A stretch of 22,102 bases of DNA, taken from Coriobacteriaceae bacterium. Its GTDB lineage: Bacteria > Actinomycetota > Coriobacteriia > Coriobacteriales > UMGS124. The notes beneath the pieces are model-generated. The model made no database searches. It was not told where the DNA came from and saw only the letters and a program-made list of their open reading frames with translations. The stretch spans positions 11,295-33,396 of the forward strand of contig JAHZHK010000020.1 of NCBI GenBank assembly GCA_019420325.1, in the 5' to 3' direction. Made by a program: the position numbers and the translations under genes. Below, one piece after another: positions 1-7,454 of this stretch; position 1 is the stretch's first letter, and each line of letters starts with the position of its first letter.

Positions 1-2
1 AC

Positions 3-305
3 GACAGTTCGATGTGGCAAGTCCCTGTGAATATGCAAAGCCTTGCCGACGACGAGCAAGATGCTCAGGCTATTCGCAGCGAAGTCGAGCGGTGCGCGCT
101 CGACGCCTTCCTTGCATGTAGTTGCCGCGATTTTGCCTGCGTGCGTCTTGTGTGGGACGGCGGATGCGCGCGCGTGCTCGACGTTGACGCAGCACCGAGC
201 CTGTCGCAGGGCTCCCCCATCATGGCGGCACTGACCGCAGCCGACATCAATCTCGCAGAGCTCGCAAACGAGTTCTGCGAGATTGCCGACGAGACCCTTC
301 TGTAG
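3..305 (+). CDS. C-terminal part of an unrecognised protein (5' end probably outside window)
   Basis: The reading frame is open from the left edge to a TAG at 303-305. An ATG at 12 and another at 33 are possible starts, but neither has a convincing ribosome binding site, so I treat the gene as cut by the window edge. The visible 97-101 residues are acidic and Ala-rich, with a short Cys pair (CSC) near the middle of the visible part. There is no signal peptide, membrane segment or motif I recognise. Its stop codon overlaps the Shine-Dalgarno of the next gene (AGGAG at 304-308), so the two are probably cotranscribed and translationally coupled. Function unknown. Confidence 0.55.
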   Translation, partial: DSSMWQVPVNMQSLADDEQDAQAIRSEVERCALDAFLACSCRDFACVRLVWDGGCARVLDVDAAPSLSQGSPIMAALTAADINLAELANEFCEIADETLL

Positions 306-313
306 GAGATTCC

Positions 314-1195
314 ATGCCCGCCCAGAGGCCCAGCTCACCTCACATCGCGCCTCTGGGCGGAATAGATCGCCTCGCGACCCTCGCACACACGGTCAAGGCA
401 GTTTTTTGCGATTTGGACGACACGTTGCTCGATGCGCATCATCGGCTACCATCTGAGGCAGTCGATGCCATTCAGCGCGTTCAAGCCAGCGGGGTACGCT
501 TCATACCCACAACCGGACGCCCGGTTTTTGCTCTCAAGGCGCTTTTTGGCCCTATGCTCGACAACCTCGACCTTGACTACATTGCCTGCAACGGCATGGA
601 TGTGCGCCAAGCTGGGCAAACGCTTTTACATGAGACCGTCGGCCTGGAATCGGCACGCACGCTTCTGCAACGCGTTATCGACGACCCTATGCCACTGGGG
701 TTTGTGGTGTACGGCCCCGAGGCGCCCTACGTCATGGATATGGAAGCGGATTTTGTTCGCAGCAAGATAGAAAGCCTGCATGAAGCGCGCGTGCGCCCGG
801 CGAGCGCCGGGCTCGAGGACGCACAGATAAGCAAGCTGGGTATCGTTGCCTATTCAGGGGCTCGCAAGCTCGCACAGGACCTCTCGAGCGAGCTGTCGGA
901 GCATTTCGAGTTCAGTGCCTGCGGCGACAAATGGGTGGACGTCGCACTGAGGGGACGCACGAAGCTCGGTGGCATCAACATGCTGCTTAATGCTTACGGC
1001 ATGCAACTCACGGAGGTCCTTGCCATCGGCGACTCGATGAACGATCTCTCGATGCTCAGGGCCATCCCCAACAGCATCTGCGTTGCGAACGCGATGCCCG
1101 AGGTCAAGCAGTACTGTCGCTTTGAGATTGGTGCCAACACCGAGCTGGCAGTTCCTCACCTGCTGGAACAGATTTCCCAGATCCGCGCCAAGTAG
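314..1195 (+). CDS. Cof-type HAD-superfamily phosphatase
   Basis: A 293-aa hydrolase of the haloacid dehalogenase superfamily, Cof (IIB cap) type. These cytosolic Mg-dependent enzymes dephosphorylate sugar phosphates, FMN or similar metabolites; the substrate cannot be read from sequence. All four HAD motifs are visible: motif I CDLDDTLLD with nucleophile Asp33 and acid/base Asp35, motif II IPTTGRP (about 64-70), the conserved Lys in KLGGINML, and motif IV GDSMND (about 239-244) with metal-binding Asp240/Asp244. Length is slightly above the usual 265-280 because of a ~28-residue N-terminal extension. The ATG at 314 is chosen because AGGAG lies 5 nt upstream. It follows the preceding gene by 8 nt. 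No terminator is obvious on this strand after the stop. Family assignment is firm, substrate unknown. Confidence 0.9.
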   Translation: MPAQRPSSPHIAPLGGIDRLATLAHTVKAVFCDLDDTLLDAHHRLPSEAVDAIQRVQASGVRFIPTTGRPVFALKALFGPMLDNLDLDYIACNGMDVRQAGQTLLHETVGLESARTLLQRVIDDPMPLGFVVYGPEAPYVMDMEADFVRSKIESLHEARVRPASAGLEDAQISKLGIVAYSGARKLAQDLSSELSEHFEFSACGDKWVDVALRGRTKLGGINMLLNAYGMQLTEVLAIGDSMNDLSMLRAIPNSICVANAMPEVKQYCRFEIGANTELAVPHLLEQISQIRAK

Positions 1196-1298
1196 CCCAC
1201 CTTCGGCTGATTTCGATACTCCCTCTATATAGATGCACAAACCACCGTCTGCTTGATATCGAACAGACGTACGCGACAAACAAACATGCTCGACAAAC

Positions 1299-1326
1299 AA
1301 AAAAGGGGCGGCACAAGGCCGCCCCT
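1299..1326 (-). terminator. Rho-independent terminator of cspA
   Basis: On the minus strand a 9-bp GC-rich stem (1304-1312 paired with 1318-1326, 5-nt loop) is followed by a run of six T (A-run at 1299-1304 on the plus strand). It lies 25 nt past the cspA stop. On the plus strand there is no T-run after the stem, so it should work mainly for cspA. Confidence 0.9.
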
Positions 1327-1351
1327 CAGCAAAATCGCTTAAAAGTAAAAC

Positions 1352-1555
1352 TTAGAGCTTGTGGACGTTGCTGGCCTGCAGCTTGCCGTTCTGGCCAGTG
1401 GTGATCTCGAACTCGACCTTCTGGCCCTCGTCCAGGGTCTTGAAGCCGTCCATCTGAATCTCGGAGAAGTGCACGAACAGATCGTCGCCGTCCTCACGAG
1501 AGATGAAGCCGTAGCCCTTGTCCGGATTGAACCACTTAACAGTACCCTGAGCCAT
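1352..1555 (-). CDS. cspA: Cold-shock domain protein (CspA family)
   Basis: A 67-aa single cold-shock domain, the usual length of the family. It binds single-stranded RNA/DNA through RNP1 (KGYGFISRE, residues 13-21) and RNP2 (LFVHFSEI, about 26-33), and acts as an RNA chaperone. The N-terminal MAQGTVKWFNPDKGYGF is typical of Gram-positive Csp proteins. ATG start, with GAAAGG about 8-9 nt upstream. It is monocistronic, with its own terminator and a likely promoter near 1657-1686 that would give a leader of roughly 95 nt, in keeping with the long regulated leaders of csp genes. Which csp paralogue this is, and whether it is cold-induced, cannot be told. Confidence 0.95.
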   Translation of the reverse strand: MAQGTVKWFNPDKGYGFISREDGDDLFVHFSEIQMDGFKTLDEGQKVEFEITTGQNGKLQASNVHKL

Positions 1556-1656
1556 GTCTAGCCTTTCTTTCTACCCTTTTACGGGCAAACCGAGTAAGCG
1601 AATCGAGTCGACACGCTTACGAGAAAACACGGTCCTCCTATGAACCGCACTTGCTT

Positions 1657-1686
1657 ATAATACCTGAAATGTGCAGGCTTTAGGAA
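1657..1686 (-). promoter_or_regulatory. Candidate cspA promoter
   Basis: On the minus strand a good -10 (TATTAT, 1662-1657) is preceded, after 18 nt, by a weak -35-like TTCCTA (1686-1681). The start of transcription would be near 1650, leaving a leader of about 95 nt before the cspA ATG. The surrounding stretch is AT-richer than the genes. An inverted repeat (1666-1702) overlaps the spacer and -35. The weak -35 keeps confidence modest. Confidence 0.4.
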
Positions 1687-1737
1687 GCCAAGTTCACATT
1701 TCTTTAGATTCCCACCAATCTCAACAAACTAACGCAA

Positions 1738-2607
1738 TTACTGCGCCCAGGCGGAATCCATGCCTGCAAGACGCTCGGCAGCCGTGACGCAGTTGAGCAT
1801 GAGCATGGCACGCGTCATGGGGCCAACGCCGCCCGGAACCGGGGTGATCGCGCTGGCCTTGGCGGCAACCTCGTCATAGGCAACGTCGCCGCAGAGCTTG
1901 CCGTTCTCATCGCGGTTCATGCCCACGTCCACGACAACAGCGCCTTCACGCATCCAGTCGGACTTGACGAGGTTGGCATGACCGATTGCGCTAATGACGA
2001 TATCGGCCTGCTGCGACGTCTCGGCCTTGTTAGGCGTGCGGCTGTGGCAGATGGTGACCGTGGCGTCGTTTGCGATGAGCATAAGGGCCATGGGCTTGCC
2101 CACGATAGTGGAGCGGCCCAGCACGACAGCACGCTTGCCGGCCACATCGATGCCGTATTCGCGCAGGATGCGCATAACGCCGGCTGGCGTGCACGGCCTG
2201 GGACCGGGGAGCCCGCGCACAAGGCGACCAAGGTTGACGGGATGGAAGGCATCCACGTCTTTCTCGGGCGAGATGTGGGCGATGGCACGTTCGGCGTCGA
2301 GATGTGCCGGCAGGGGCATCTGCACAAGGATGCCGCTGACCTTCGGGTCGGCGTTAAGCCTGCCGAGAAGGTCCTCGAGCTCCTCCTGCGTGCAGGTGGC
2401 GGGCAGGTCGTAGTCAAACGCCTCGATACCCACCTCTGCGCAGTCCTTGCGCTTGTTGCGCACATAGACCGAGCTTGCAGGGTCGTCACCCACAAGCACG
2501 ACCGCCAGGCCGCACGGATGTCCATGCTGCTTCAAGACTTCCACACGCTGAGCGGCCTCGGCCTTGACCTTTGCCGCGACGGCCTTGCCGTCGAGAATTG
2601 TCGCCAT
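1738..2607 (-). CDS. folD: Bifunctional methylene-THF dehydrogenase / methenyl-THF cyclohydrolase FolD
   Basis: A 289-aa cytosolic enzyme that interconverts 5,10-methylene-, 5,10-methenyl- and 10-formyl-tetrahydrofolate using NADP. The catalytic YxxxK is present (Tyr48, Lys52). The family signatures GILVQMPLP, the Rossmann loop GRSTIVGKP and the C-terminal PVPGGVGPMTRAML are all visible. Length fits the family (about 280-300). I choose the ATG at 2607 (MATILDGKAV): it follows the fhs TAA by a single base, so FolD translation is probably coupled to fhs, with GGGG in the end of fhs acting as a weak Shine-Dalgarno. The frame stays open 11 codons further upstream but that would overlap fhs. FolD consumes the 10-formyl-THF made by the neighbour, a standard one-carbon pair. 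Confidence 0.96.
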   Translation of the reverse strand: MATILDGKAVAAKVKAEAAQRVEVLKQHGHPCGLAVVLVGDDPASSVYVRNKRKDCAEVGIEAFDYDLPATCTQEELEDLLGRLNADPKVSGILVQMPLPAHLDAERAIAHISPEKDVDAFHPVNLGRLVRGLPGPRPCTPAGVMRILREYGIDVAGKRAVVLGRSTIVGKPMALMLIANDATVTICHSRTPNKAETSQQADIVISAIGHANLVKSDWMREGAVVVDVGMNRDENGKLCGDVAYDEVAAKASAITPVPGGVGPMTRAMLMLNCVTAAERLAGMDSAWAQ

Positions 2608-2608
2608 A

Positions 2609-4276
2609 TTAGAACAACCCCGTGATACGGCCCGACTCATCGACGTCGATCTTCTCGGCTGCGGGAACCTTGGGCAGGCCCGGCATGGTCATGACGCTGC
2701 CGGCAAGCACGACAACGAAACCGGCACCCGCGGAGACCTTGACCTCGCGTACGGCAATCCTGAAGCCACGGGGGGCACCAAGCTTGACGGGATCGTCGGA
2801 GAAGCTGTATTGCGTCTTTGCGATGCACACGGGCAGGTGGCCGTAGCCGTTCTCCTCAAGCGCAACGATCTGCTTGAGGGCGGCAGGAGCAAAATCAACG
2901 CCATCGGCACGGTAGATGCGCGTGGCGACTGCCTCGACGGCCTCCTTGATGCTGGCACCGGTGGGATAGGCAAACTTCAGCTCGCTAGGCTGCTCAACAA
3001 GACGCAGGACTTCCTGAGCCAGCGCGATGCCGCCCTGGCCGCCCTTGGCCCACACTTCGGAAAGCACGGCGTTGACGCCCTGCTCGGCACAGCAGGACTG
3101 GATGAGCTCCAGCTCGGCAACCGTGTCGGTGGGGTGACGGTTGATGGCGACCACCACCGGCATGCCGTAGACCTCGGTGAGGTTGGCAACATGCTGGAGC
3201 AGGTTGGGCATGCCGGCCGCAAGGGCCTCGAGGTTCTCCTCGTTCAGGTCGGTCTTGGCAACGCCGCCGTTCATCTTAAGAGCGCGGGCGGTAGCCACGA
3301 GCACGACCGCGTCGGGGGCAATGCCGGCCATGCGGCACTTGATGTCGAGGAACTTCTCCGCACCCAGGTCGGCACCGAAGCCGGCCTCGGTGACCGTGAT
3401 GTCGGAGAGGGCCATGGCCATGCGAGTCGCCATGACGGAGTTGCAGCCGTGGGCGATGTTTGCGAAGGGACCGCCGTGCACGAAGGCAGGCGTGCCCTCG
3501 AGCGTCTGCACGAGGTTGGGCTTGATGGCGTCCTTGAGCAGGGCAGCCATGGCGCCAGCAGCCTTGAGCTGGCTGGCAGTCACAGGCTCGCCGGTATAGG
3601 TGTAGCCCACGACGATACGGCCCAGGCGCTCCTTGAGGTCGGGGATGTCGTGCGCAAGGCACAGGACTGCCATAATCTCGGAGGCAACCGTAATGTCGAA
3701 GCCATCCTCGCGCGGGGTACCGTTGGCCTTGCCACCCAGACCGTCGACAATAAAGCGCAGCTGGCGGTCGTTCATGTCGACCACGCGCTTCCAGGTGATG
3801 CGGCGCGGATCGATGCCCAGGGTGTTACCCTGCTGGATATGGTTGTCAAGCATGGCCGCGAGCAGGTTGTTCGCCGCGCCGATGGCATGGAAGTCACCCG
3901 TGAAGTGCAGGTTGATGTCTTCCATGGGAATGACCTGGGCGTAACCGCCGCCGGCAGCGCCGCCCTTCACGCCGAAAACCGGGCCCAGGCTCGGCTCACG
4001 CAGGGCGACTGCGCACTTCTTGCCCAGGCTCGTCAGCGCATCGGCCAGACCGATGGTGGTCGTCGTCTTGCCCTCGCCGGCAGGGGTGGGGTTGATGGCA
4101 GTGACAAGCACGAGCTTGCCAGCAGTGTGGTTCTCCTCGCGCAGCAGGTTGTAGTCGACCTTTGCCTTGGTGCTGCCGTAGCGTTCCAGATACTTCTCGT
4201 CAAGACCGAGCTTGGAGGCGATTTCACCTATCTCGCGGGGGGTTACGGACTGGGCGATCTCGATGTCACTTGCCAT
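2609..4276 (-). CDS. fhs: Formate-tetrahydrofolate ligase (formyltetrahydrofolate synthetase)
   Basis: A 555-aa cytosolic ATP-dependent ligase that joins formate to tetrahydrofolate, giving 10-formyl-THF for purine synthesis, formyl-Met-tRNA and, in acetogens, the methyl branch of carbon fixation. The ATP-binding P-loop is PTPAGEGKTTTTIGL (about 63-77). Also visible are LREPSLGPVFGVKGGAAGGGYAQ, NLHFTGDFHAI and the C-terminal GLPKVPAAEKIDVDE. Length matches the family (about 555-560). ATG at 4276 has AGGAAGGGAG just upstream; the frame extends 38 codons further but lacks family similarity there. Cotranscribed with folD downstream. I see no dedicated terminator between it and the gene upstream (4406-4804), so read-through from the ruv cluster is possible. 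No other Wood-Ljungdahl gene is in the window. Confidence 0.97.
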   Translation of the reverse strand: MASDIEIAQSVTPREIGEIASKLGLDEKYLERYGSTKAKVDYNLLREENHTAGKLVLVTAINPTPAGEGKTTTTIGLADALTSLGKKCAVALREPSLGPVFGVKGGAAGGGYAQVIPMEDINLHFTGDFHAIGAANNLLAAMLDNHIQQGNTLGIDPRRITWKRVVDMNDRQLRFIVDGLGGKANGTPREDGFDITVASEIMAVLCLAHDIPDLKERLGRIVVGYTYTGEPVTASQLKAAGAMAALLKDAIKPNLVQTLEGTPAFVHGGPFANIAHGCNSVMATRMAMALSDITVTEAGFGADLGAEKFLDIKCRMAGIAPDAVVLVATARALKMNGGVAKTDLNEENLEALAAGMPNLLQHVANLTEVYGMPVVVAINRHPTDTVAELELIQSCCAEQGVNAVLSEVWAKGGQGGIALAQEVLRLVEQPSELKFAYPTGASIKEAVEAVATRIYRADGVDFAPAALKQIVALEENGYGHLPVCIAKTQYSFSDDPVKLGAPRGFRIAVREVKVSAGAGFVVVLAGSVMTMPGLPKVPAAEKIDVDESGRITGLF

Positions 4277-4405
4277 GGGGCTCCCTTCCTCTTTGGAATG
4301 TTGCATGCATGTTACGTGCCACGCCGAAAAGCTACCATGGCATCGCAACGGCATAATGCTGGTTTCGTGAAGCGCCTTTGAGCGGTGCAAGCGTGCGGCT
4401 GAACG

Positions 4406-4804
4406 TCACTGATCAGCGCGAGCGGCAAGGGCCTCGCTCACTTCGCGGGGGCTGACGTCGGCGTCAAACCCATAGACGTCAGCCAGGGCCTGCGCCTGCT
4501 CGCGACGAAGCTGGGCAATGCCGGGGTCGGCGGCCTCGTAGGTGTCGGCAGCCTGCATCAGGGCATATGCGCAGTACACGACGAGCGTCTCGTCAACGGC
4601 AGAGAGCTGCATCATCGTGACAAGCGAGGAGCTCGACAGGGCCAAGGCACAGGACGCATCCATGTCAAGCACGCCGCCCACAACGCTTTCGAAGTCCTCG
4701 CGCGCCTCAAAGGCATCACCTGCACGGCGGGCGTCAATGCCGCGAAGCACGGCGTCGCAGAACCGCGCGACCATGTCCATGAGATAGTCGCTTTTAATAG
4801 ACAA
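4406..4804 (-). CDS. Small conserved-looking protein of unknown function, distal to ruvCAB
   Basis: A 132-aa acidic, mostly helical protein (Ala/Leu/Asp/Glu-rich) with no signal peptide or membrane segment. The opening SDYLMDMVARFCDAVLRGIDARRAG resembles the start of small Firmicutes/Actinobacteria proteins of unknown function of the DUF6483 kind; that link is from memory and tentative. The start is a TTG at 4804, chosen because AAGGAAG lies 9 nt upstream on the minus strand; the first in-frame ATG (4780) has no such site. It begins 38 nt after the ruvB stop, so it is probably the last gene of a ruvC-ruvA-ruvB operon, and it is followed by 129 nt before fhs. No function can be assigned. Confidence 0.75.
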   Translation of the reverse strand: MSIKSDYLMDMVARFCDAVLRGIDARRAGDAFEAREDFESVVGGVLDMDASCALALSSSSLVTMMQLSAVDETLVVYCAYALMQAADTYEAADPGIAQLRREQAQALADVYGFDADVSPREVSEALAARADQ

Positions 4805-4842
4805 GCCTCATCACTTCCTTTTGAAACCGACGCGTCGCCGCG

Positions 4843-5898
4843 TCACTCGTCAGCCTCGGCAACCGGCAGACCCAGGTGCTCAAATGCGCGCGGGGTTGCC
4901 ACGCGGCCCTTGGGAGTACGGTTGATCAAACCCTGCTGAAGCAAAAACGGCTCGTAGACATCCTCGAGCGTGGCTGCATCCTCACCGACGGCGCTGGCCA
5001 AGGTGGAAAGGCCAACGGGATGGCCCATAAACGTCTGGGCAAGCGTGGAGAGAATCTTGTTGTCCATCCAATCCAGGCCCATCTCGTCAACCTCGAAGAA
5101 CCCGAGCGCGTCGCTTGCCACCCGCGCATCGATGGGAGAAGCCCCGTGGACCTGGGCGTAATCGCGCACGCGCTTGAGAAGACGGTTTGCCAAACGGGGT
5201 GTGCCGCGGCTGCGCGAGGCAATCTGCGCGGCTCCCTGCTCGTCGAGGTCGACACCCAGGATGGAAGCCGAGCGCATGACAATCTGCGTGAGCTCAGAAG
5301 GCGCGTAGTAGTCGAGGCGCGAGATGATTCCGAACCTGTCGCGCAAGGGGCCCGTCAAAAGACCGGAGCGCGTTGTCGCACCCACAAGCGTGAAACGCGG
5401 CAGGTCGAGCCTGATGGAACGAGCGGCGGGGCCCTTGCCGATCACAATGTCGAGATAAAAGTCCTCCATGGCAGGATAGAAAACCTCTTCCACCGCATGG
5501 TTCAGACGATGAATCTCGTCGACGAAGAGCACGTCGCCTTCCTGCAGGTTCGTAAGGATGGCGGCAAGGTCGCCGGTCCGCTCGATGGCTGGGCCCGAGG
5601 TGCACTTGATCTGGGCGCCCATCTCGTTTGCCACAATGGTGGCGAGCGTGGTCTTGCCCAGACCTGGAGGGCCGAAGAAGAGCAGGTGGTCGAGGCACTC
5701 ACCACGCTGCTTGGCCGCCTCGATGGCCACGCGCAGGGTTTGCTTCACGCGTTCCTGGCCAACGTAGTCGTCAAGGAGCTGGGGGCGAAGCTTGCGGTCG
5801 ACGTCGAGGTCTTCCGCCGTAAGCGTAGGCGTAACGGCGCGTTCGGCGGGCGCGGAGGCACCGTCACCCCAAAGGTCCTGCTGGTCTGCTTCCCACAT
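4843..5898 (-). CDS. ruvB: Holliday junction branch migration ATPase RuvB
   Basis: A 351-aa AAA+ ATPase that forms hexameric rings and drives branch migration of Holliday junctions loaded by RuvA. Walker A is GPPGLGKT (76-83), Walker B VDEIH (126-130), sensor 1 ATTRSG (about 174-179), and the arginine-finger region is GPLRDRFG (about 183-190). The C-terminal winged helix ends in TPKGRVATPRAFEHLG. Length is normal (330-355); the first ~30 residues are a divergent tail. ATG at 5898, 6 nt after the ruvA stop, with GGGAG about 10 nt upstream. Third gene of ruvC-ruvA-ruvB. Confidence 0.98.
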   Translation of the reverse strand: MWEADQQDLWGDGASAPAERAVTPTLTAEDLDVDRKLRPQLLDDYVGQERVKQTLRVAIEAAKQRGECLDHLLFFGPPGLGKTTLATIVANEMGAQIKCTSGPAIERTGDLAAILTNLQEGDVLFVDEIHRLNHAVEEVFYPAMEDFYLDIVIGKGPAARSIRLDLPRFTLVGATTRSGLLTGPLRDRFGIISRLDYYAPSELTQIVMRSASILGVDLDEQGAAQIASRSRGTPRLANRLLKRVRDYAQVHGASPIDARVASDALGFFEVDEMGLDWMDNKILSTLAQTFMGHPVGLSTLASAVGEDAATLEDVYEPFLLQQGLINRTPKGRVATPRAFEHLGLPVAEADE

Positions 5899-5904
5899 CG
5901 TCTA

Positions 5905-6513
5905 TTAACTCCCGAGGCGCTTGAGGGCGAAACGAATCGCCGCCGAGGTGTCAGCGGCAGGGCCATCATAACCCTTGAGCGCAAGCTCGCACTCGGCCGA
6001 GGTAAAGCCCATCGAAAGAAGCGCCGCGCACGCCTCGTCGAGTGCCGAGGCCACCGGCGCTGCGGGCATAGAAAGCTGCGAGGTAGACAGTCGCGCGGGA
6101 GCCTGGGCGCCCAGCGAGTCCTTGAGCTCCAAAATCATACGCGAGGCGGTCTTCTTGCCCACGCCCGGCACGCTCGACATGCGCTTCTCGTCGCCCGTTG
6201 CCACGACCTCGCGCAGGACATCGGGGGCAAACGTGCTGAGCACCGAAAGGGCGAGCTTAGGCCCGACTCCGGAAACACCCACGAGCTTGTCAAAGACTAC
6301 TCGCTCATCGGTAGTTGCGAACCCAAAAAGGGACAGGGCGTCATCGCGCACCTGCATGCGAGTGAAGAGCATGCACTCCGCATCCTCGCCAGGAGCGGGC
6401 AGGCTTGCGGCGGTGGCGGTCGAAACGCCGCACTCATAGCCAACACCCGCAACGTCGATAACAACGGAAAAAGCGGTCTTTTCCTGTATGCGGCCTCTGA
6501 GAAACGAAATCAC
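5905..6513 (-). CDS. ruvA: Holliday junction DNA-binding protein RuvA
   Basis: A 202-aa protein that binds four-way junctions as a tetramer and recruits RuvB. The N-terminal OB-fold domain (MISFLRGRIQ to about 65) is followed by two helix-hairpin-helix motifs (LVGVSGVGPKLALSVL, about 77-92; VPGVGKKTASRMI, about 115-127). A Ser/Ala/Pro-rich linker leads to the small C-terminal domain III (ALDEACAALLSMGFTSAECELAL) that contacts RuvB. The start is GTG at 6513, in a 4-nt GTGA overlap with the ruvC stop, with AAGGGG about 10 nt upstream, which implies translational coupling. Normal family length. Confidence 0.97.
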   Translation of the reverse strand: MISFLRGRIQEKTAFSVVIDVAGVGYECGVSTATAASLPAPGEDAECMLFTRMQVRDDALSLFGFATTDERVVFDKLVGVSGVGPKLALSVLSTFAPDVLREVVATGDEKRMSSVPGVGKKTASRMILELKDSLGAQAPARLSTSQLSMPAAPVASALDEACAALLSMGFTSAECELALKGYDGPAADTSAAIRFALKRLGS

Positions 6514-7055
6514 AGCCTCGTGCCCCTTTCGCGATATGCGCTGGCAGACGGTTTGGAGAGGTTCTGAGCGCGGCTCATGGTTCGCCAGACGGACAGGTGG
6601 GCATGGCAGATGGCAGCCGCGAGCGCATCGGCCGCATGATCGGGTTTCGGCTCATGCTCCAGATGCAGCAGGCTCTTGACCATATACTGCACCTGCTGCT
6701 TGTCGGCAACGCCGGTGCCAGCCACGGCCTGTTTGATCTGCATGGGGGTGTACTCGCCCACCTCAAGCCCACAGCCCGTGCATGCCACAAGAGCGGCTCC
6801 GCGCGCCTGGGCAGTGGCGATGGCGCTTTGCGCGTTCGAGCAGAAGAAAACCTCCTCGACGGCGACTTCCATGGGAGAGTAGCGCATGATGACCTCGGCT
6901 ATCTCATCATGGATGCGCTTCAGGCGCATGGGCAGCGTGAGGTCCTTGTCGGTATGGACGCAGCCGTAGGCACGCGCCCGACATTGGCTGCCGCGCGTCT
7001 CGATGACACCCCAGCCGGTGTTGGCAAGGCCGGGGTCGATGCCGAGAATGACCAA
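6510..7055 (-). CDS. ruvC: Holliday junction resolvase RuvC
   Basis: A 181-aa endonuclease that cuts Holliday junctions, working with RuvAB. Acidic catalytic residues of the RNase H-like fold are visible: Asp7 in GIDPGLANTG, the Glu pair in VAVEEVFF (67-68), and the Asp residues in KPDHAADALAAAICH (139 and 143). The start is a TTG at 7055, preceded by GGAGGT at 7062-7067 (minus strand) at ideal spacing; this gives the canonical N-terminus (M)VILGIDPG. A frame extension to 7076 would begin upstream of that Shine-Dalgarno. After about residue 155 there is a basic tail of ~25 residues beyond the conserved core. First gene of the ruvC-ruvA-ruvB operon. Confidence 0.96.
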   Translation of the reverse strand: MVILGIDPGLANTGWGVIETRGSQCRARAYGCVHTDKDLTLPMRLKRIHDEIAEVIMRYSPMEVAVEEVFFCSNAQSAIATAQARGAALVACTGCGLEVGEYTPMQIKQAVAGTGVADKQQVQYMVKSLLHLEHEPKPDHAADALAAAICHAHLSVWRTMSRAQNLSKPSASAYRERGTRL

Positions 7056-7454
7056 GCAAACACCTCCAGAAAACAAAAAACGAACCGCCGCTCACTCGCA
7101 GACGATTCGCATTACACCTGCATACATGCTATGTGTATGGTATGCCGCACCGTCGGCCAAAACAAGGACGGACGCCGGGTCTAGCAAATGAACAGACGAC
7201 GGCGCCGGACACGCGACACCAGGTGGGACAATCGGGAGCGCATGCTCTTTTTCTTGAAGCAGCGTACCGTAATGTTTGAATGTGTTACGTTACATTTTCA
7301 TTCCTAGCCTTTTGTCCTCGAAATGCTCGACACCCCAAGTCCGATGGGCGTGTACAATAAACCACCGTTCATCTGAAATTACCAGCCGTTCGCCATCGTG
7401 CGAAGACCCAGGTATTCAACGCGGCGAAACACCGCATGCAGCGAGGAGCACTCC
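7056..7454. other. Intergenic region between divergent ruvC and the flavoprotein gene
   Basis: About 400 nt without a supportable gene. It should hold the ruvC promoter (minus strand) and the promoter of the + gene at 7455. A short inverted repeat (CATACA ... TGTATG, 7121-7139) lies upstream of ruvC. A tandem GTTACGTTAC occurs near 7284-7293. A -10-like TACAAT sits at 7353-7358. I see no convincing RNA gene. Confidence 0.6.
7327..7358 (+). promoter_or_regulatory. Possible promoter of the flavoprotein gene
   Basis: TCGACA (7327-7332, five of six matches to TTGACA) and TACAAT (7353-7358, five of six to TATAAT) are on the correct strand about 95 nt before the GTG start. The 20-nt spacer is longer than ideal, so this is only a weak candidate. 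Confidence 0.25.

Noticed and set aside
1246..1269. CGTCTG...CAGACG hairpin after the HAD gene as a terminator
   Set aside because: Only 6 bp with a 12-nt loop and no T-run on either strand.
2564..4381. 605-codon plus-strand open frame opposite fhs
   Set aside because: It is the antisense shadow of fhs in GC-rich DNA; fhs has full family similarity and a ribosome site, the shadow has neither. The same applies to the long frames opposite ruvB, gltB and feoB.
7121..7139. Inverted repeat CATACA...TGTATG upstream of ruvC as a LexA-type operator
   Set aside because: It does not match the Gram-positive LexA box (GAAC-n4-GTTC type), and a 6-bp repeat is expected by chance at this density.
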